Shown in pieces: positions 20,101 to 31,431 of a stretch of 64,000 nucleotides of DNA. How positions within the stretch are numbered: position 1 is the stretch's first letter; each line of letters starts with the position of its first letter. Under the pieces are notes generated by a model that did no database searches, was not told the origin of the DNA, and saw nothing but the letters and a program-made list of their open reading frames with translations. The stretch is from Bog-473 sp963725895 (GTDB lineage Bacteria; Actinomycetota; Acidimicrobiia; Acidimicrobiales; RAAP-2), in assembly GCA_963725895.1 (NCBI GenBank), contig CAVSAJ010000001.1, positions 2,480,001 to 2,544,000 of the forward strand. The letters run 5' to 3'. A program made the position numbers and the translations under genes.

Positions 20101-21426
20101 CGCGACCGGCGGCTCGAGGAGATCGAGACGGCCCTCGCGCACCGCGGCCAACAACGCCGTGCACTCGACCAGCTCGTCACGCGTCGTCGGATAGAGGCGG
20201 CCCGCGGGCGTCCCGTCGCGATGGTGGTTGGCGCGGCCCACCCGCTGGAGGAACGTCCCGATGGCCCGGGGCGAACCGATCTGGCACACCAGCTCCACCG
20301 GACCGACGTCGATGCCGAGCTCGAGGGACGCCGTTGCCACCAGGGCCCGCAAGTCACCCGAGCGCAAGCGCGTCTCGACGATGCGCCGCCTCGCCGCCGA
20401 GAGGCTCCCGTGGTGCGCGGCCACCAGCAGCGACGCATCCACGTCGCCCCCGTGGCCGGGCTCGTCGGCGGCCAGCCGCTCGGCCAGCTGGTGCGCCACC
20501 CGCTCGGCCATCTTGCGGGTGTTGACGAACACGAGCGTGGTCCGGTGGTCCCGGGTGTGCTCGGCGATGCGGTCGAGGATGTCGGACATCTGGCCGCCGC
20601 TCATGACCGCTTCGAGCTCGGTGGTGGGGAGCTCAATGGCCACATCGAGGTCGCGGGCATGGCCACAGTCCACGATGACCGTCGGCGGCCGTTCGTCGTG
20701 CACGCCGGAGAGCAACCGGGCCACCATGTCGAGGGGACGCTGGGTGGCCGAGAGCCCGATGCGCTGGAGTCGCTCGCCGCTCTCGGCCACGAGCGCATCG
20801 AGCCGCTCGAGGCTCAGAGAAAGGTGGCTGCCACGCTTGTCCCGGGCGAGCGTGTGGACCTCGTCGACGATGACCGTTCGCACCCCCTTGAGCAGCGCGC
20901 GCGACGACGGCGCCGTGAGCAACAGGTAGAGCGACTCGGGAGTCGTCACCAGCAGGTCGGGCGACTGCTTGCGCATGGCGGCCCGCTCGGCCGGCGGGGT
21001 ATCGCCGGTGCGGATGGCGATCCGCAGGGCGGGGTCGGCGTAGCCCAACCGAGCCGCCTCCTCCCGGATCTCCGAGAGCGGGACATGGAGGTTCTCGTGC
21101 ACGTCCACCGCGAGGGCGCGCAGCGGCGACACATAGAGGACTTCGGGTGTGCCGCCGGTGCGCCCGCCGGCCTCCGCGGCACGATAGGCCGCGTCGATGG
21201 CGACGAGGAACCCGGTCAACGTCTTGCCCGACCCGGTGGGCGAGGCGACCAGCACGTCGCGGCCGGCCGCGATGGCGGGCCAGGCGCCGGACTGTGGGGG
21301 CGTGGGACCGGCGGGGAAGCGCCGGGCGAACCAGCTCGCTACTGCCGGGTGGAAGAGCGACTCGGGCGATGAGGCCGCCCCGTCCAGTGAGTCGCTCACG
21401 TCGGACGGGTCGGACAGGTCGGGCAC
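17107..21426 (-). CDS. lhr: Lhr-type superfamily 2 DNA helicase (frameshifted near the 3' end)
   Basis: Large DNA-repair helicase, about 1440 residues when joined. The core has VASPTGSGKT (Walker A), YVSPLRALAVDVH, VDEVHTLARDKRGSHL (DEVH box), GLSATQRPL (motif III), then TLVFVNTRKMAERVAH and QRVGRANHH (motif VI). The Lhr winged-helix and core extension follow, with IHAPFGGRINRALGLALR. The C-terminal region changes frame near 18345, 18265 and 17850, and then continues cleanly (AEVDEGLWDLVARGLVTADAF to the stop at 17107). The breaks leave helicase domains intact. Long antisense frames over this gene are shadows. Upstream of the start only 60 bp separate it from the methyltransferase gene. Confidence 0.9.
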
Positions 21427-21484
21427 GGTCCTATTCCACCAGGATGTAGTGACGCCCGCGGCGGCGAACGCGCCGCCCGGGCGC

Positions 21485-22294
21485 TCAGCCCGGGCGCGCA
21501 GCGGCCGGCCTGCGGCCCCAGCAGGCGATCATTGGGGGTTGGGCCAGGTCGAGCTGGCCGGCCGCGACCGCGGCGAGGTGCTGCTCGATCTCGGCTTCCG
21601 TGGCGATGCCGTGCTCGACCAGCTGATCGCGGACGAGCGCGACCGTCGCCAGCTCCAGCTGGTCACAGGCGGGGTCGCTCACGGGAAACGAGGCATCCGC
21701 GGCCACGTCGACGAGGCCAGCCTCCCGGAGCCGCCGGGGCAGCGAGCGCCCGTAGGCGAGGTCGACGCCGCGCTCGGAGAGCAGCGTCCGGAAACCCCGG
21801 CGCAGCCGATTGGCCAGCACCTGGGCCGGGCCCGTCTCCTCCAGGCAGCTCAGCGGCTGCAACGCGGGGTCGGCGTCCTCGACCAACAGCATCCCGCCGG
21901 GACGGAGCGCCGCCACCATGTTCGTCAGCGCAACATCGCGTTCGGGCACGTGGACCAACACAAGCCGCCCGTGGACCAGGTCGAACGGCCCGGCCGGCGG
22001 CGGGTCGGCGGCGACGTCGTGCTGCATCACCTCGACGTTGGGGGCCACCACACCTGTGGCCCAGGCCACATTGATGTCGGTGGCCAGGACGTGCCCAGCC
22101 GGACCGACCTGCTGGGCGAGGTGCGTCACGACCGACGTGCCTCCCGCCCCGACCTCCCAGCACCGCCAGCCGGCGTCCAGCCCGACGGCGTCGAGGTGGC
22201 GAAAGGTGGACGGATCGAAGAGCCGCGCGAAGGCGGTGAAGCGCTCCATCGCCTCGGGGGCATCGTTGGTGAGGAGGTAGCGGTCCGCGCTCAC
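21485..22294 (-). CDS. Class I SAM-dependent methyltransferase
   Basis: 269-residue Rossmann-fold methyltransferase. Motif I is CWEVGAGGTSVVTHLA (about residues 45-60), motif II ATDIN, motif III VHGRLVLVHVPER, and motif IV region AALRPGGMLLVEDADP. The substrate is not deducible; UbiE-like and natural-product methyltransferases share this layout. It overlaps the patatin stop by four bases, so it is part of the same leftward operon (small membrane protein, patatin, methyltransferase). Confidence 0.82.
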   Translation of the reverse strand: MSADRYLLTNDAPEAMERFTAFARLFDPSTFRHLDAVGLDAGWRCWEVGAGGTSVVTHLAQQVGPAGHVLATDINVAWATGVVAPNVEVMQHDVAADPPPAGPFDLVHGRLVLVHVPERDVALTNMVAALRPGGMLLVEDADPALQPLSCLEETGPAQVLANRLRRGFRTLLSERGVDLAYGRSLPRRLREAGLVDVAADASFPVSDPACDQLELATVALVRDQLVEHGIATEAEIEQHLAAVAAGQLDLAQPPMIACWGRRPAAARPG

Positions 22295-23250
22295 AAACCC
22301 GTCGACGTGGGCGCGGCAGCCAGCTCCTGCGAGGTCCCCGCGTAGCGGTCGAGGACGTCCGCCACCTCGGCGCGGCCCTCCTCGATCAGGGCCGCGGTGG
22401 CCGAGAAATCCCGGTACTGGCCAGACGGGTCACCTCCCCCGCTGAACACCACCACCTCTACGCCGACGGGCAGGGCCGCCAACTCTCGGACGAAGCGTGC
22501 GTGCACCGCCACGAAGAACGCGGTCAGAGCCGCCTCGGCCGGCCGGCGCGGCGGAGGCGGGTGATAGTGCAGCGGCCCACACAGCAGGACGTAGATCCGG
22601 TCACAGCCGGCAGCGAGCGCCCGGCTCACAGGCACGTTGTTCACCACACCGCCGTCGACCAGGACGTCACCGTCGATCGTCACGGGCGGGAAGATGGACG
22701 GGATGGCCGACGAAGCCAAGATGGCGTCGACCGCCGGACCGTGCGTGATCCAGCGCTCCCGGCCGTCGGTCAACGACGTCGTCACGACTTCTATCGGGAT
22801 GGTCGCGTCCTCGAGGTTCTCGTAGTCGATGCCTGCTTCGATGATGGCGCGCAGCCCCGTATTGGCGTGGACTGCCGCCCGCTTCTGAAAAAAGGCCCAC
22901 GGGCCGTCGAAGGTCCCCCGAGGAAAGATGTCGGTGCCCTTCACCTGGCGCCAGATACCGGCCATCCGCTCGAGGCCTTCGAGCGTCGGGTCCCCTGCGT
23001 ACGCCGCACCGTTGATCGCGCCGACCGAGGCGCCGAAGACCCGGTCGGCGCGGATGCCGCGGCCGACGAGCGCCTCGAGCATGCCCACTTGGACCGCACC
23101 GCGGCTGCCGCCCCCCGCCAGGACGAACGCTGTGCGCTTCGGCGACTCCCCGTTCCCATCGAGCTCGTGTGGATGCCGCGACAACCGCGCGCGGAGGCGC
23201 TCGGTCCACCGGAGCGGCGCCGCACCGTCGGGCGAGACCCCCTCACTCAT
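22291..23250 (-). CDS. Patatin-like phospholipase
   Basis: Predicted serine lipid acyl hydrolase with a Ser-Asp dyad. The GGGSRGAVQVGML glycine loop forms the oxyanion hole, FGASVGAINGA holds the nucleophile Ser (GxSxG), and VLVDGGVVNNVPV holds the catalytic Asp (DGG). Length and order suit bacterial RssA/YlbK-type patatins. ATG 23250 is used because it overlaps the upstream membrane-protein stop (ATGA); a longer frame to 23343 is open but Arg-rich and non-homologous-looking. Confidence 0.88.
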   Translation of the reverse strand: MSEGVSPDGAAPLRWTERLRARLSRHPHELDGNGESPKRTAFVLAGGGSRGAVQVGMLEALVGRGIRADRVFGASVGAINGAAYAGDPTLEGLERMAGIWRQVKGTDIFPRGTFDGPWAFFQKRAAVHANTGLRAIIEAGIDYENLEDATIPIEVVTTSLTDGRERWITHGPAVDAILASSAIPSIFPPVTIDGDVLVDGGVVNNVPVSRALAAGCDRIYVLLCGPLHYHPPPPRRPAEAALTAFFVAVHARFVRELAALPVGVEVVVFSGGGDPSGQYRDFSATAALIEEGRAEVADVLDRYAGTSQELAAAPTSTGL

Positions 23251-23450
23251 GGCCGCACCTGGGGATCCTCGGGCCAGCGCGCGCGTTCGGCCTGACGTTT
23301 CCTCCACGCCTCGCGACCAGCGAGATCGTGCCGCACCGCCCACATGATCACGATGACGATGAGGACGACCATCGCGACGATGAAGACGCCGAAGATGGCG
23401 AAAAACGCGGCGTTGCCACTCGCCACGAAGGGAGCCAGGACGGCAGACAT
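23247..23450 (-). CDS. Small single-pass membrane protein
   Basis: 67 residues: a short extracellular or periplasmic start (MSAVLAPFVASGNA), one strong TM helix (FGVFIVAMVVLIVIVIMWAV), then a charged cytoplasmic tail (GREAWRKRQAERARW). Its stop overlaps the patatin start by four bases, which supports it being a real gene, perhaps recruiting the lipase to the membrane. I do not recognise a named family. Confidence 0.6.
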   Translation of the reverse strand: MSAVLAPFVASGNAAFFAIFGVFIVAMVVLIVIVIMWAVRHDLAGREAWRKRQAERARWPEDPQVRP

Positions 23451-23501
23451 GTACCAGTCAGGGTAGAGGAGCGGTCACACCCTGCGGGCACAGTGACGCC
23501 C

Positions 23502-24350
23502 ATGGTCCTGGTGGCTCCCGCACCGCTGCTCCCGAGTGCCCCGATCTCAGACGGAGCGGCGCCGGACCCCAACTCGGGACGCGACGTGCTCGCGCTCCTC
23601 CGAGGCGACATGTCGGCCAGGCCGTACTTCGACCCCGGCCTGGCCGGCGGGCTGCGCGCCTGGCTCGAGGACGCGGCCTACGACGCCGCGTCGGAGCGCG
23701 GCGACTATGCCGGCACACTCGTGCTCGGCTCCCGCCAGATCCTGGGGTCCGACACCGAGCACGCCACGACGGGCACCGCGCAGCGGGTCGTCGCCCGACT
23801 CGTGCACACGTTGTTCCGGCAATTGGTGTTCGGCACCGCGATCGAGGACCCTCTCGGCGACGGGCTCGATGCCCTGCGGGCGGCAGGCGACGACGCCGCG
23901 GTGCGTGAGGTCGCCGCGCTGGACGCGCGAGAGCGTGACGGACTCGCGCAGACACTGGCGCGCCACGTCGCGAACCTGTCCGGTCTCGTGCCGAGGTTCG
24001 CCCCCGGATGGATGCCCCGAACCGACGACTACGTCGCCATCCCCCTGGCCGGAGGCAAGGTCGTGCTTCAGGGCGTGTTCGACCTTCTCGTCGGGGTGCC
24101 CCAGACCGGGACCGCCTCGCTGTGTGCGCTCGGGTTGTCCACCGGTGGCCTCTGGGCCCGGGAGCGACGCTCGCTGCACTTCCTCGCGCTCCTCCAATTG
24201 CTACGTTCTGGCGTGCCCCCGTTCCGCGTGGCGCTCCTCGAATCGGCCACGGGCCGATACGGGGTCGAGGACATCCGCGAGGAACACTTGCGCGCGATGG
24301 CCTCACACGTCGCAGGCTGGCTCGCGCGCGGTGACGCCGGCCGTGGCTGA
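23502..24350 (+). CDS. Uncharacterised protein, possible degenerate PD-(D/E)XK-like fold
   Basis: 282 residues with no family I can name. Notable segments: SARPYFDPGLAGGLRAWLED near the N-terminus, VRFAPGW-type text before PLAGGKVVLQGVFDLLVG, then LCALGLSTGG and SLHFLALLQLLRSGVPPF with VALLESATGRYGVED. The order GxFDL, a beta strand ending in ALxLSTG, and a downstream helix recalls PD-(D/E)XK nucleases, where the second strand carries ExK, but the Glu and Lys are not in place. It overlaps the next gene by 20 bp, so the two are co-translated. Function unknown. Confidence 0.6.
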   Translation: MVLVAPAPLLPSAPISDGAAPDPNSGRDVLALLRGDMSARPYFDPGLAGGLRAWLEDAAYDAASERGDYAGTLVLGSRQILGSDTEHATTGTAQRVVARLVHTLFRQLVFGTAIEDPLGDGLDALRAAGDDAAVREVAALDARERDGLAQTLARHVANLSGLVPRFAPGWMPRTDDYVAIPLAGGKVVLQGVFDLLVGVPQTGTASLCALGLSTGGLWARERRSLHFLALLQLLRSGVPPFRVALLESATGRYGVEDIREEHLRAMASHVAGWLARGDAGRG

Positions 24351-25146
24351 GCTCACGGACCTGCTCCTCGCGGCGTCCACGAGGGTGGAGCCATCCTGCT
24401 GGCAGTCCGCGCTGGCCGAAGCGAAGTCGGTGCTCGCCGACCTGGCGGTGCGCCGTGCCGGCGCCGGCCCGTTCCGGATCACCGAGCACGACGTGCGCGT
24501 CGCCCTGTGCCACGACGCCGAAGCGGGACTCGACAGCCCCTTCGCTTGGACCAGCCGCACCGCCCGCCGCGCGCTCGGTCTTGCCGCGATCCGGCTGCTC
24601 CTGGCCGGCCGGGCGCGCTCGCCGTTCGAAGCCGTCCGGGCCCGTACGCACGAGTCGGCGTGTTGGGTGCGTGACGGGAGCGCGTGCGCGTCCCAGCTCG
24701 ATCGTTGGATCGCCGGGCTGCCGGCGGCAGGGCGTGCTGCCGTCGAGGCCGAAGCCGTGACGTGGACCACCCGGCTGTGGTGCGCCCTCGATTGGGCCGC
24801 GCTCGACCACCCACCGCTCATCGGCCGCGACCGGTGGTGGGACAGTCCGCACTCCGCGTTGCTGGCACTCCGTGGCCGAGCCGAGGTACGTACCGCGGGG
24901 GGACACCTCGTCGTGTTGAGCGGGCCGCGACGCGAGTCCGTGAGATCAGAGCTGGCATTCGTGGCCCTCGTCGAGGCACTGCGCTCTCGCTCCGCGGGCC
25001 CCCCGGGTCGCGTGCTCGGCTGGTGGCCCGAGTCCGGCCGCGTCGTGCGGCTCGAGCCCGAGCCCGCGGTGCTCGGTCTCGCCACGGAGGCCGTAGCGCT
25101 GGTATTGGGCGGTGGCGCCAGAAGACCGGCGCGGTCGGCTGCCTGA
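24331..25146 (+). CDS. Uncharacterised partner protein of the preceding gene
   Basis: About 271 residues from GTG 24331, overlapping the previous frame by 20 bp. The sequence is Ala/Arg-rich with ELTDLLLAASTRVEP at the start, a helical middle with HESACWVRDGSACASQLDRW and TTRLWCALDWAALDHPP, and a C-terminal beta region with GGHLVVLSGPRRESVRSELAF and GRVLGWWPESGRVV. The latter again looks like a degenerate nuclease-type core (strand, helix with conserved Arg and Glu). No function can be assigned. Conserved pairing with the upstream gene would be the first thing to test. Confidence 0.55.
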   Translation: MTPAVAELTDLLLAASTRVEPSCWQSALAEAKSVLADLAVRRAGAGPFRITEHDVRVALCHDAEAGLDSPFAWTSRTARRALGLAAIRLLLAGRARSPFEAVRARTHESACWVRDGSACASQLDRWIAGLPAAGRAAVEAEAVTWTTRLWCALDWAALDHPPLIGRDRWWDSPHSALLALRGRAEVRTAGGHLVVLSGPRRESVRSELAFVALVEALRSRSAGPPGRVLGWWPESGRVVRLEPEPAVLGLATEAVALVLGGGARRPARSAA

Positions 25147-25191
25147 GGCGTTCGGGAGCGGGAGCGGGAGTCCTCTATCGTTGGCTCCCCC

Positions 25192-27540
<2,349 letters not shown>

Positions 27541-27553
27541 CATTGCACCGCCC

Positions 27554-27638
27554 GGAGGGATGGCAGAGCGGACGAATGCACAGCTCTTGAAAAGCTGCGA
27601 GGTGCAAGCCTCCGTGGGTTCGAATCCCACTCCCTCCG
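27554..27638 (+). tRNA. tRNA-Ser (anticodon TGA)
   Basis: 85 nt with acceptor GGAGGGA pairing TCCCTCC and discriminator G. The anticodon arm is CAGCT-CTTGAAA-AGCTG, giving TGA (reads UCA and related Ser codons). A long variable arm and a GGTTCGAAT T-loop follow. CCA is not encoded. The last 12 nt and 32 nt beyond are repeated at 29.9 kb (see repeats). Confidence 0.95.
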
Positions 27639-27670
27639 CTCTTGCGGTGTCGCGAGGCATCGTGGACACG
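27627..27670 (+). repeat. Left copy of tRNA-Ser 3'-end direct repeat (attL-like)
   Basis: 44 bp covering the last 12 nt of tRNA-Ser and 32 nt downstream. It matches the copy at 29883-29926 with two mismatches (T/A after CTCCGC, and G/A after CGCGAG). Duplication of a tRNA 3' end in direct orientation is the signature left by tyrosine-recombinase integration. Confidence 0.75.
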
Positions 27671-27780
27671 AACTCCCAGGCATATCGTCGACGTCGCGGT
27701 CGATTTCCTGACCGCGCTTGGTCGGACCGAAACGTCTCACCGCCGCCCGACCCATCTTGCTTGCTGCAAGCCACCCTTCT

Positions 27781-29646
27781 TCAGTTGTTTGGCATCGGAG
27801 CGTTGACTAGACCAAGACCCTGTTCCCTGCGGAAGATCGCCCGTCGCTCCCATCGAGCAGGTAGCGGTCCGCCCCGTCGACGCTCGACTTTGCCGTCCGA
27901 AAGAGCGGTGACCGGATAGGAGAAGCCTCTCTGTCGTGAAGCCAACGTTGCCGCGGCGTGGTCGGCCAGGGTCTCGAGGGGACGGACCTCCTCGCTGCTC
28001 AACTGGACGGGCCGCGAATTGGCGAGGACCACGGTACCCAGGCAAGCCCTCTGCGCCCAGAGCGGAAGGACCACAACAGCGCGGGCGCCGGCGTCGCGCA
28101 GTGACTCCGTTCCGACAAAGCCTCGGCCGAGCGCATCGGCACCCGAATAGCACGAACGGATGTCTTTGACCAAGAGGCTCAGGAAATTGAGTTCGGCGGA
28201 GGACAAATGGACGAGAGTGTCGTTCAGCGGTCCGGCGACGGCCTCGACCTTCGCTCCGGCGGGCCCGTTCAGGATGAGAGCACCCGAGTCCATCGCCGAG
28301 GCATCACGCAGGCACCGGAGGACGAGACCAGGCATCTGTGCGTTGTCGGGAATCCCAGAGATGGCCACCGACGCGTGGACGGTGCGGTCCCAGGACGACT
28401 CCTCGAGGTGGTCGCCGATGACTCGGAGTCGCTCAGCCAGAAGCCCTGCGCACCGCTCCATCGTGTCAAGAATGCCGGCTGGCAGCGGGACGAGTGACTC
28501 GACGTTGAGTGCGCCAACAGTCCGGTCCCCGGTACGGATCGGTACACAGATTTCTGAGACGACACCAGGGATGGCCTCGAGGTAGTCGGGGTCAGTGGAG
28601 ACATCGGAAACCACGATGGCACGCCCCGTCTTCCATGTCCGACCAGTGATCCCGGCCAAGCCCGACATGCCATCGAGAATCTGCCAGAGGCCGCGCTGGG
28701 CCGTACAACGGAGCTCACCATGTCGCTCGAGGTAGGCGCTCGGCATGATCTGGCCCATTCGGAAGAGATGCTCGACGACCGCCGCGCACGCCTGGCGCGA
28801 GGTGGCGGCGCGCTGGAGGCAGTCGACGAGCCGGAGCTCTGCAGGGGTGCCGGTTCCCCACGATCGAGGCCACGAAATGCGACGCGAGCGGTCGGCCGGG
28901 CGGACGGTTGGCCAGGCGGGTGCCGGGCGCGAGAACAGGTGCCCCTGGACCAAATCGACCTCGGCGTCGCGGAGCACCTCGAATTCAGCTTCGGTCTCCA
29001 CGCCCTCCGCGATCACGCTGGTACCCACCTCGCCAGCAAAGGCGCACATGGCGCTCACTAACGCCCGACGGTTCCGGTCGCGGTCGAGAGACCGAACGAG
29101 TTCGCGGTCAAGCTTCAAGAAGTCGGGCACCAGTTCGATCACGTGACGCAGGCTCGAATAGCCGGCGCCCGTGTCGTCGATGGCCACGCGGACACCCCGT
29201 GAGAGCCACGGCGCCATGGCGACGCGTAGGCGCTCGTAATCACTCACGGCCTCTTGCTCGGTAATCTCGATCACCAGGCGGTCCGGCAGCCGGTCGAGAA
29301 GCGCGAGTGCGGCGTTGTCGGCGAGTAACGAGGGGCTCAGGTTGATGAACAGCAGCCTGTGGTCGGGTGGTGGACCGAGGTCGGCGGCGGCCGCCAGACA
29401 TGCGAGCTCGAGTTCCGCCCGCAATCCCACCTCGTCTGATCTGGCAAGCCACCAGTCGGGCGGACGCCCGGGGTCACTCGGCATCCTGGCGAGTGCCTCG
29501 TACCCCACGATGAGCTGGTCCGCCGACCGGATGACCGGTTCGACGACGGACTCGATGGCTCCTGGTTGACACAGCTCCAGGACAGCTCGACGCATCGCGT
29601 CATCAGGATCCCGTGGCGCAGCGGAGCTGGCGGCGAGACGAGCCAT
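27781..29646 (-). CDS. EAL-domain cyclic-di-GMP phosphodiesterase with two GAF-like domains
   Basis: 621 residues. An N-terminal EAL domain (about 25-255) keeps the catalytic set: GYEALARM, FINLSP, VIEITEQEAV, IDDTGAGYSSL, LKLDRELV, IAEGVETEAE and QGHLFSRP. Two GAF-like sensor regions follow (about 280-430, with IVVSDVSTDPDYLEAIPGVV and ICVPIRTGDRTVGALNVES; and 440-590, with VVVLPLWAQRACLGTVVLA). EAL-first, GAF-last order is less common than the reverse. It should hydrolyse c-di-GMP to pGpG under control of a ligand or redox signal. It is the only gene between the two tRNA-Ser repeats. Confidence 0.88.
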   Translation of the reverse strand: MARLAASSAAPRDPDDAMRRAVLELCQPGAIESVVEPVIRSADQLIVGYEALARMPSDPGRPPDWWLARSDEVGLRAELELACLAAAADLGPPPDHRLLFINLSPSLLADNAALALLDRLPDRLVIEITEQEAVSDYERLRVAMAPWLSRGVRVAIDDTGAGYSSLRHVIELVPDFLKLDRELVRSLDRDRNRRALVSAMCAFAGEVGTSVIAEGVETEAEFEVLRDAEVDLVQGHLFSRPAPAWPTVRPADRSRRISWPRSWGTGTPAELRLVDCLQRAATSRQACAAVVEHLFRMGQIMPSAYLERHGELRCTAQRGLWQILDGMSGLAGITGRTWKTGRAIVVSDVSTDPDYLEAIPGVVSEICVPIRTGDRTVGALNVESLVPLPAGILDTMERCAGLLAERLRVIGDHLEESSWDRTVHASVAISGIPDNAQMPGLVLRCLRDASAMDSGALILNGPAGAKVEAVAGPLNDTLVHLSSAELNFLSLLVKDIRSCYSGADALGRGFVGTESLRDAGARAVVVLPLWAQRACLGTVVLANSRPVQLSSEEVRPLETLADHAAATLASRQRGFSYPVTALSDGKVERRRGGPLPARWERRAIFRREQGLGLVNAPMPNN

Positions 29647-29847
29647 TGTGATCTATCGACCGGTGGACGAGGAACCTTAAGGCCAGCTCAGACAGTGCAA
29701 GTCGCGATGAGAAATTCAGGCCGGCCGGGGTGCGATCGATCCAGAAAGTTGGATCACCAGAACCACTCGAGGGGTCAGGAGTCAACCGAACGCTGCGCCG
29801 TGGCGAAACTCAGCGTCCGTGTCCAACAACTTCCGGATCGACAGGGG

Positions 29848-29877
29848 TGGGTTTGAAAGGTGTCTTAGGCTCTCCGC
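29848..29877 (+). repeat. Duplicated upstream box, copy 1
   Basis: The string TTTGAAAGG.TGTCTTAGGCTCTCCGC is closely repeated as TTTGAA.GGAGGTCTTAGGCTTTCGGC at 31405-31430, upstream of the coiled-coil gene. Both lie just 5' of a secreted/membrane protein gene. TAGGCT fits an actinobacterial -10 (TAnnnT), but no -35 sits at 17 bp. Role unknown. Confidence 0.4.
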
Positions 29878-29882
29878 TCAGG

Positions 29883-29926
29883 CACCACTCCCTCCGCACT
29901 TGCGGTGTCGCGAGACATCGTGGACA
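29883..29926 (+). repeat. Right copy of tRNA-Ser 3'-end direct repeat (attR-like)
   Basis: 44-bp partner of 27627-27670, same orientation, 42 of 44 identical. Only the terminal 12 nt of the tRNA are present here, so no second tRNA can be made. It sits directly before the surviving part of a PstS-like gene whose 5' half is missing. Confidence 0.75.
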
Positions 29927-31168
29927 CGCGAACTTGCGGCCGAGAAAGGTAACTCGCAGTTCCCGAACCTCCATGACCTGTTCGGCGTGAGCGGCACCGA
30001 TGCAGCGTCCCAAGGTCCGTCGAACACGCAAGGTGGGATCTCCTATGTCGAGACTGCCTACGCCAAGAATGTCGGCCTTCCGGTGGCCTCGGTGGTGAAG
30101 GAGGCTGGCGACGCGACACAGCCCACGGCGGAAAATGCCGTTGCCGCACTCCAAGGGGCCACCTTGAACGCCGACTTGACCGAGAACCTCAGCGGCGTCT
30201 TCGACAACACGGCCGCCGACGCCTATCCACTGTCTTCGTACAGCTATTTCATCGCACCTTGCAGCCCATCACTGGCAGCTGCCGAGGTACCGCCCACAAC
30301 CTGTTCGGGGAACAACGGTACGTCGCCCATCTCCACCGCCCAAGGGTCCGAGCTGGGGCAGTTCATCGACTACGCCGTGTGTAGCGGTCAGTCCAGAATG
30401 GCCGCCCTCGGCTACGCGCCTCTGAGCGAGCCGTTGGTTGAGGATGCCTTCGCCGCCATCGGCCGGATCAACGGTGCGACGCAGCCGCCGCCACCAACCC
30501 CAGCGAACTGCCCGAACCCCACCATTACCGGAGGAACCACGTTCATCTCCGCTGCCGGACCACTGCACTCGCAGGCTTCCGAAGGACGTACCACGTTGTC
30601 GGTTACTCCTCTCAGCGTCGGTGACGCCTGGGTGCTGGCGGTCCGCGTGTCGAGCGCTTTGATCCACGTCACTTCGATCACCGGCGGTGGTGCCGGCGAC
30701 GAGTGGACCAAACTCACCCAGGTGAGCGATCCCATCGAGAACAGGGACATCGAAGAGTGGCTGGGACCGATCTCCAAAACGGGGACACACGTTCTGACTG
30801 TCCACTTCTCTGGAGATGTATCGGGAACATCGGTGCAACTCAGTGCCCAAGAGTTCACGAACGGCACCGGTGCAACGACGGTCTGGTCCGACGATGTCGC
30901 AGCGAGCGCGACGAACGACACCGCTTCATCGACGATCACCTACCCGACGCTCACGCCCGCGACGAGCGGCGAGCTCTATGTCGGCTTCAGCCGAAGCAAT
31001 TCCGAACCCGAACCGTCTGCCGGTATCACCCCCGAATTCACGTACGCGTTCGGAAACCCGAGAAGCCTCTACATTTACGACGCGGACGTCACGTCCAGCG
31101 TCTCGTCTACGGCGTCCCAGCAACCTGGCCTCTCGGTCACCGCCGGAGCGTTGATCGAAGCGACCTAG
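29927..31168 (+). pseudogene. N-terminally truncated PstS-like phosphate-binding protein with C-terminal beta-sandwich domain
   Basis: The frame is open from 29819, but the recognisable part starts after the repeat. Residues with GGISYVETAYAKNVGLP, DAYPLSSYSYFIAPCSP, GQFIDYAVCSGQ and LGYAPLSEPLVEDAFAAIGRING match the second half of PstS-type phosphate ABC-transporter binding proteins. The signal peptide and first lobe (phosphate-binding loops) are absent. After a Pro linker, about 210 residues with TTLSVTPLSVGDAWVLAVRV and ITGGGAGDEWTKLT form a predicted secreted Ig/jelly-roll domain. Without a signal peptide the product should not be exported. The breakpoint coincides with the 44-bp repeat, so loss of the 5' half probably accompanied integration or recombination there. 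Confidence 0.7.
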
Positions 31169-31404
31169 CCCCGTGAGACCCGGAGACAGAAGCTCCATTA
31201 CGTCCTCCAGCGACAAAGCCTCGATGATCGGATAGCCACCGACCGCCCTCTCGACTGGCGCCTCCGTGGTCACGTTCGCAACCCGATTCGTCGGGCTCCC
31301 CGGCGCTCTCAGCTTTGGCGAGGCACGTGCGAACCCGCTGTGGTTCACACGCTGGTCACCAGCCGTTCAACTTTGAGATGGAGCCCACGAGTGACACGTG
31401 AGGA

Positions 31405-31430
31405 TTTGAAGGAGGTCTTAGGCTTTCGGC
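31405..31430 (+). repeat. Duplicated upstream box, copy 2 (before the coiled-coil gene)
   Basis: Second copy of the TTTGAA...GTCTTAGGCT box described at 29848. The GGAGG inside it could also act as part of a ribosome site but lies about 20 bp before the ORF start at 31432. The intergenic stretch 31169-31404 holds nothing else I recognise. Confidence 0.4.
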
Positions 31431-31431
31431 C

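Noticed and set aside
18286..21372. Long plus-strand open frame (1028 codons) opposite lhr
   Set aside because: It has no domain text and exactly mirrors a confident helicase; high GC content at third positions keeps the antisense frame open.
29855..29871. TTTGAA as a -35 element with TAGGCT as -10
   Set aside because: Spacing is only about 7-8 bp, far from 17 bp.
27554..29926. Treating the tRNA-Ser interval as a phage or plasmid
   Set aside because: No integrase, replication or structural gene lies between the repeats; only the repeat structure supports mobility.
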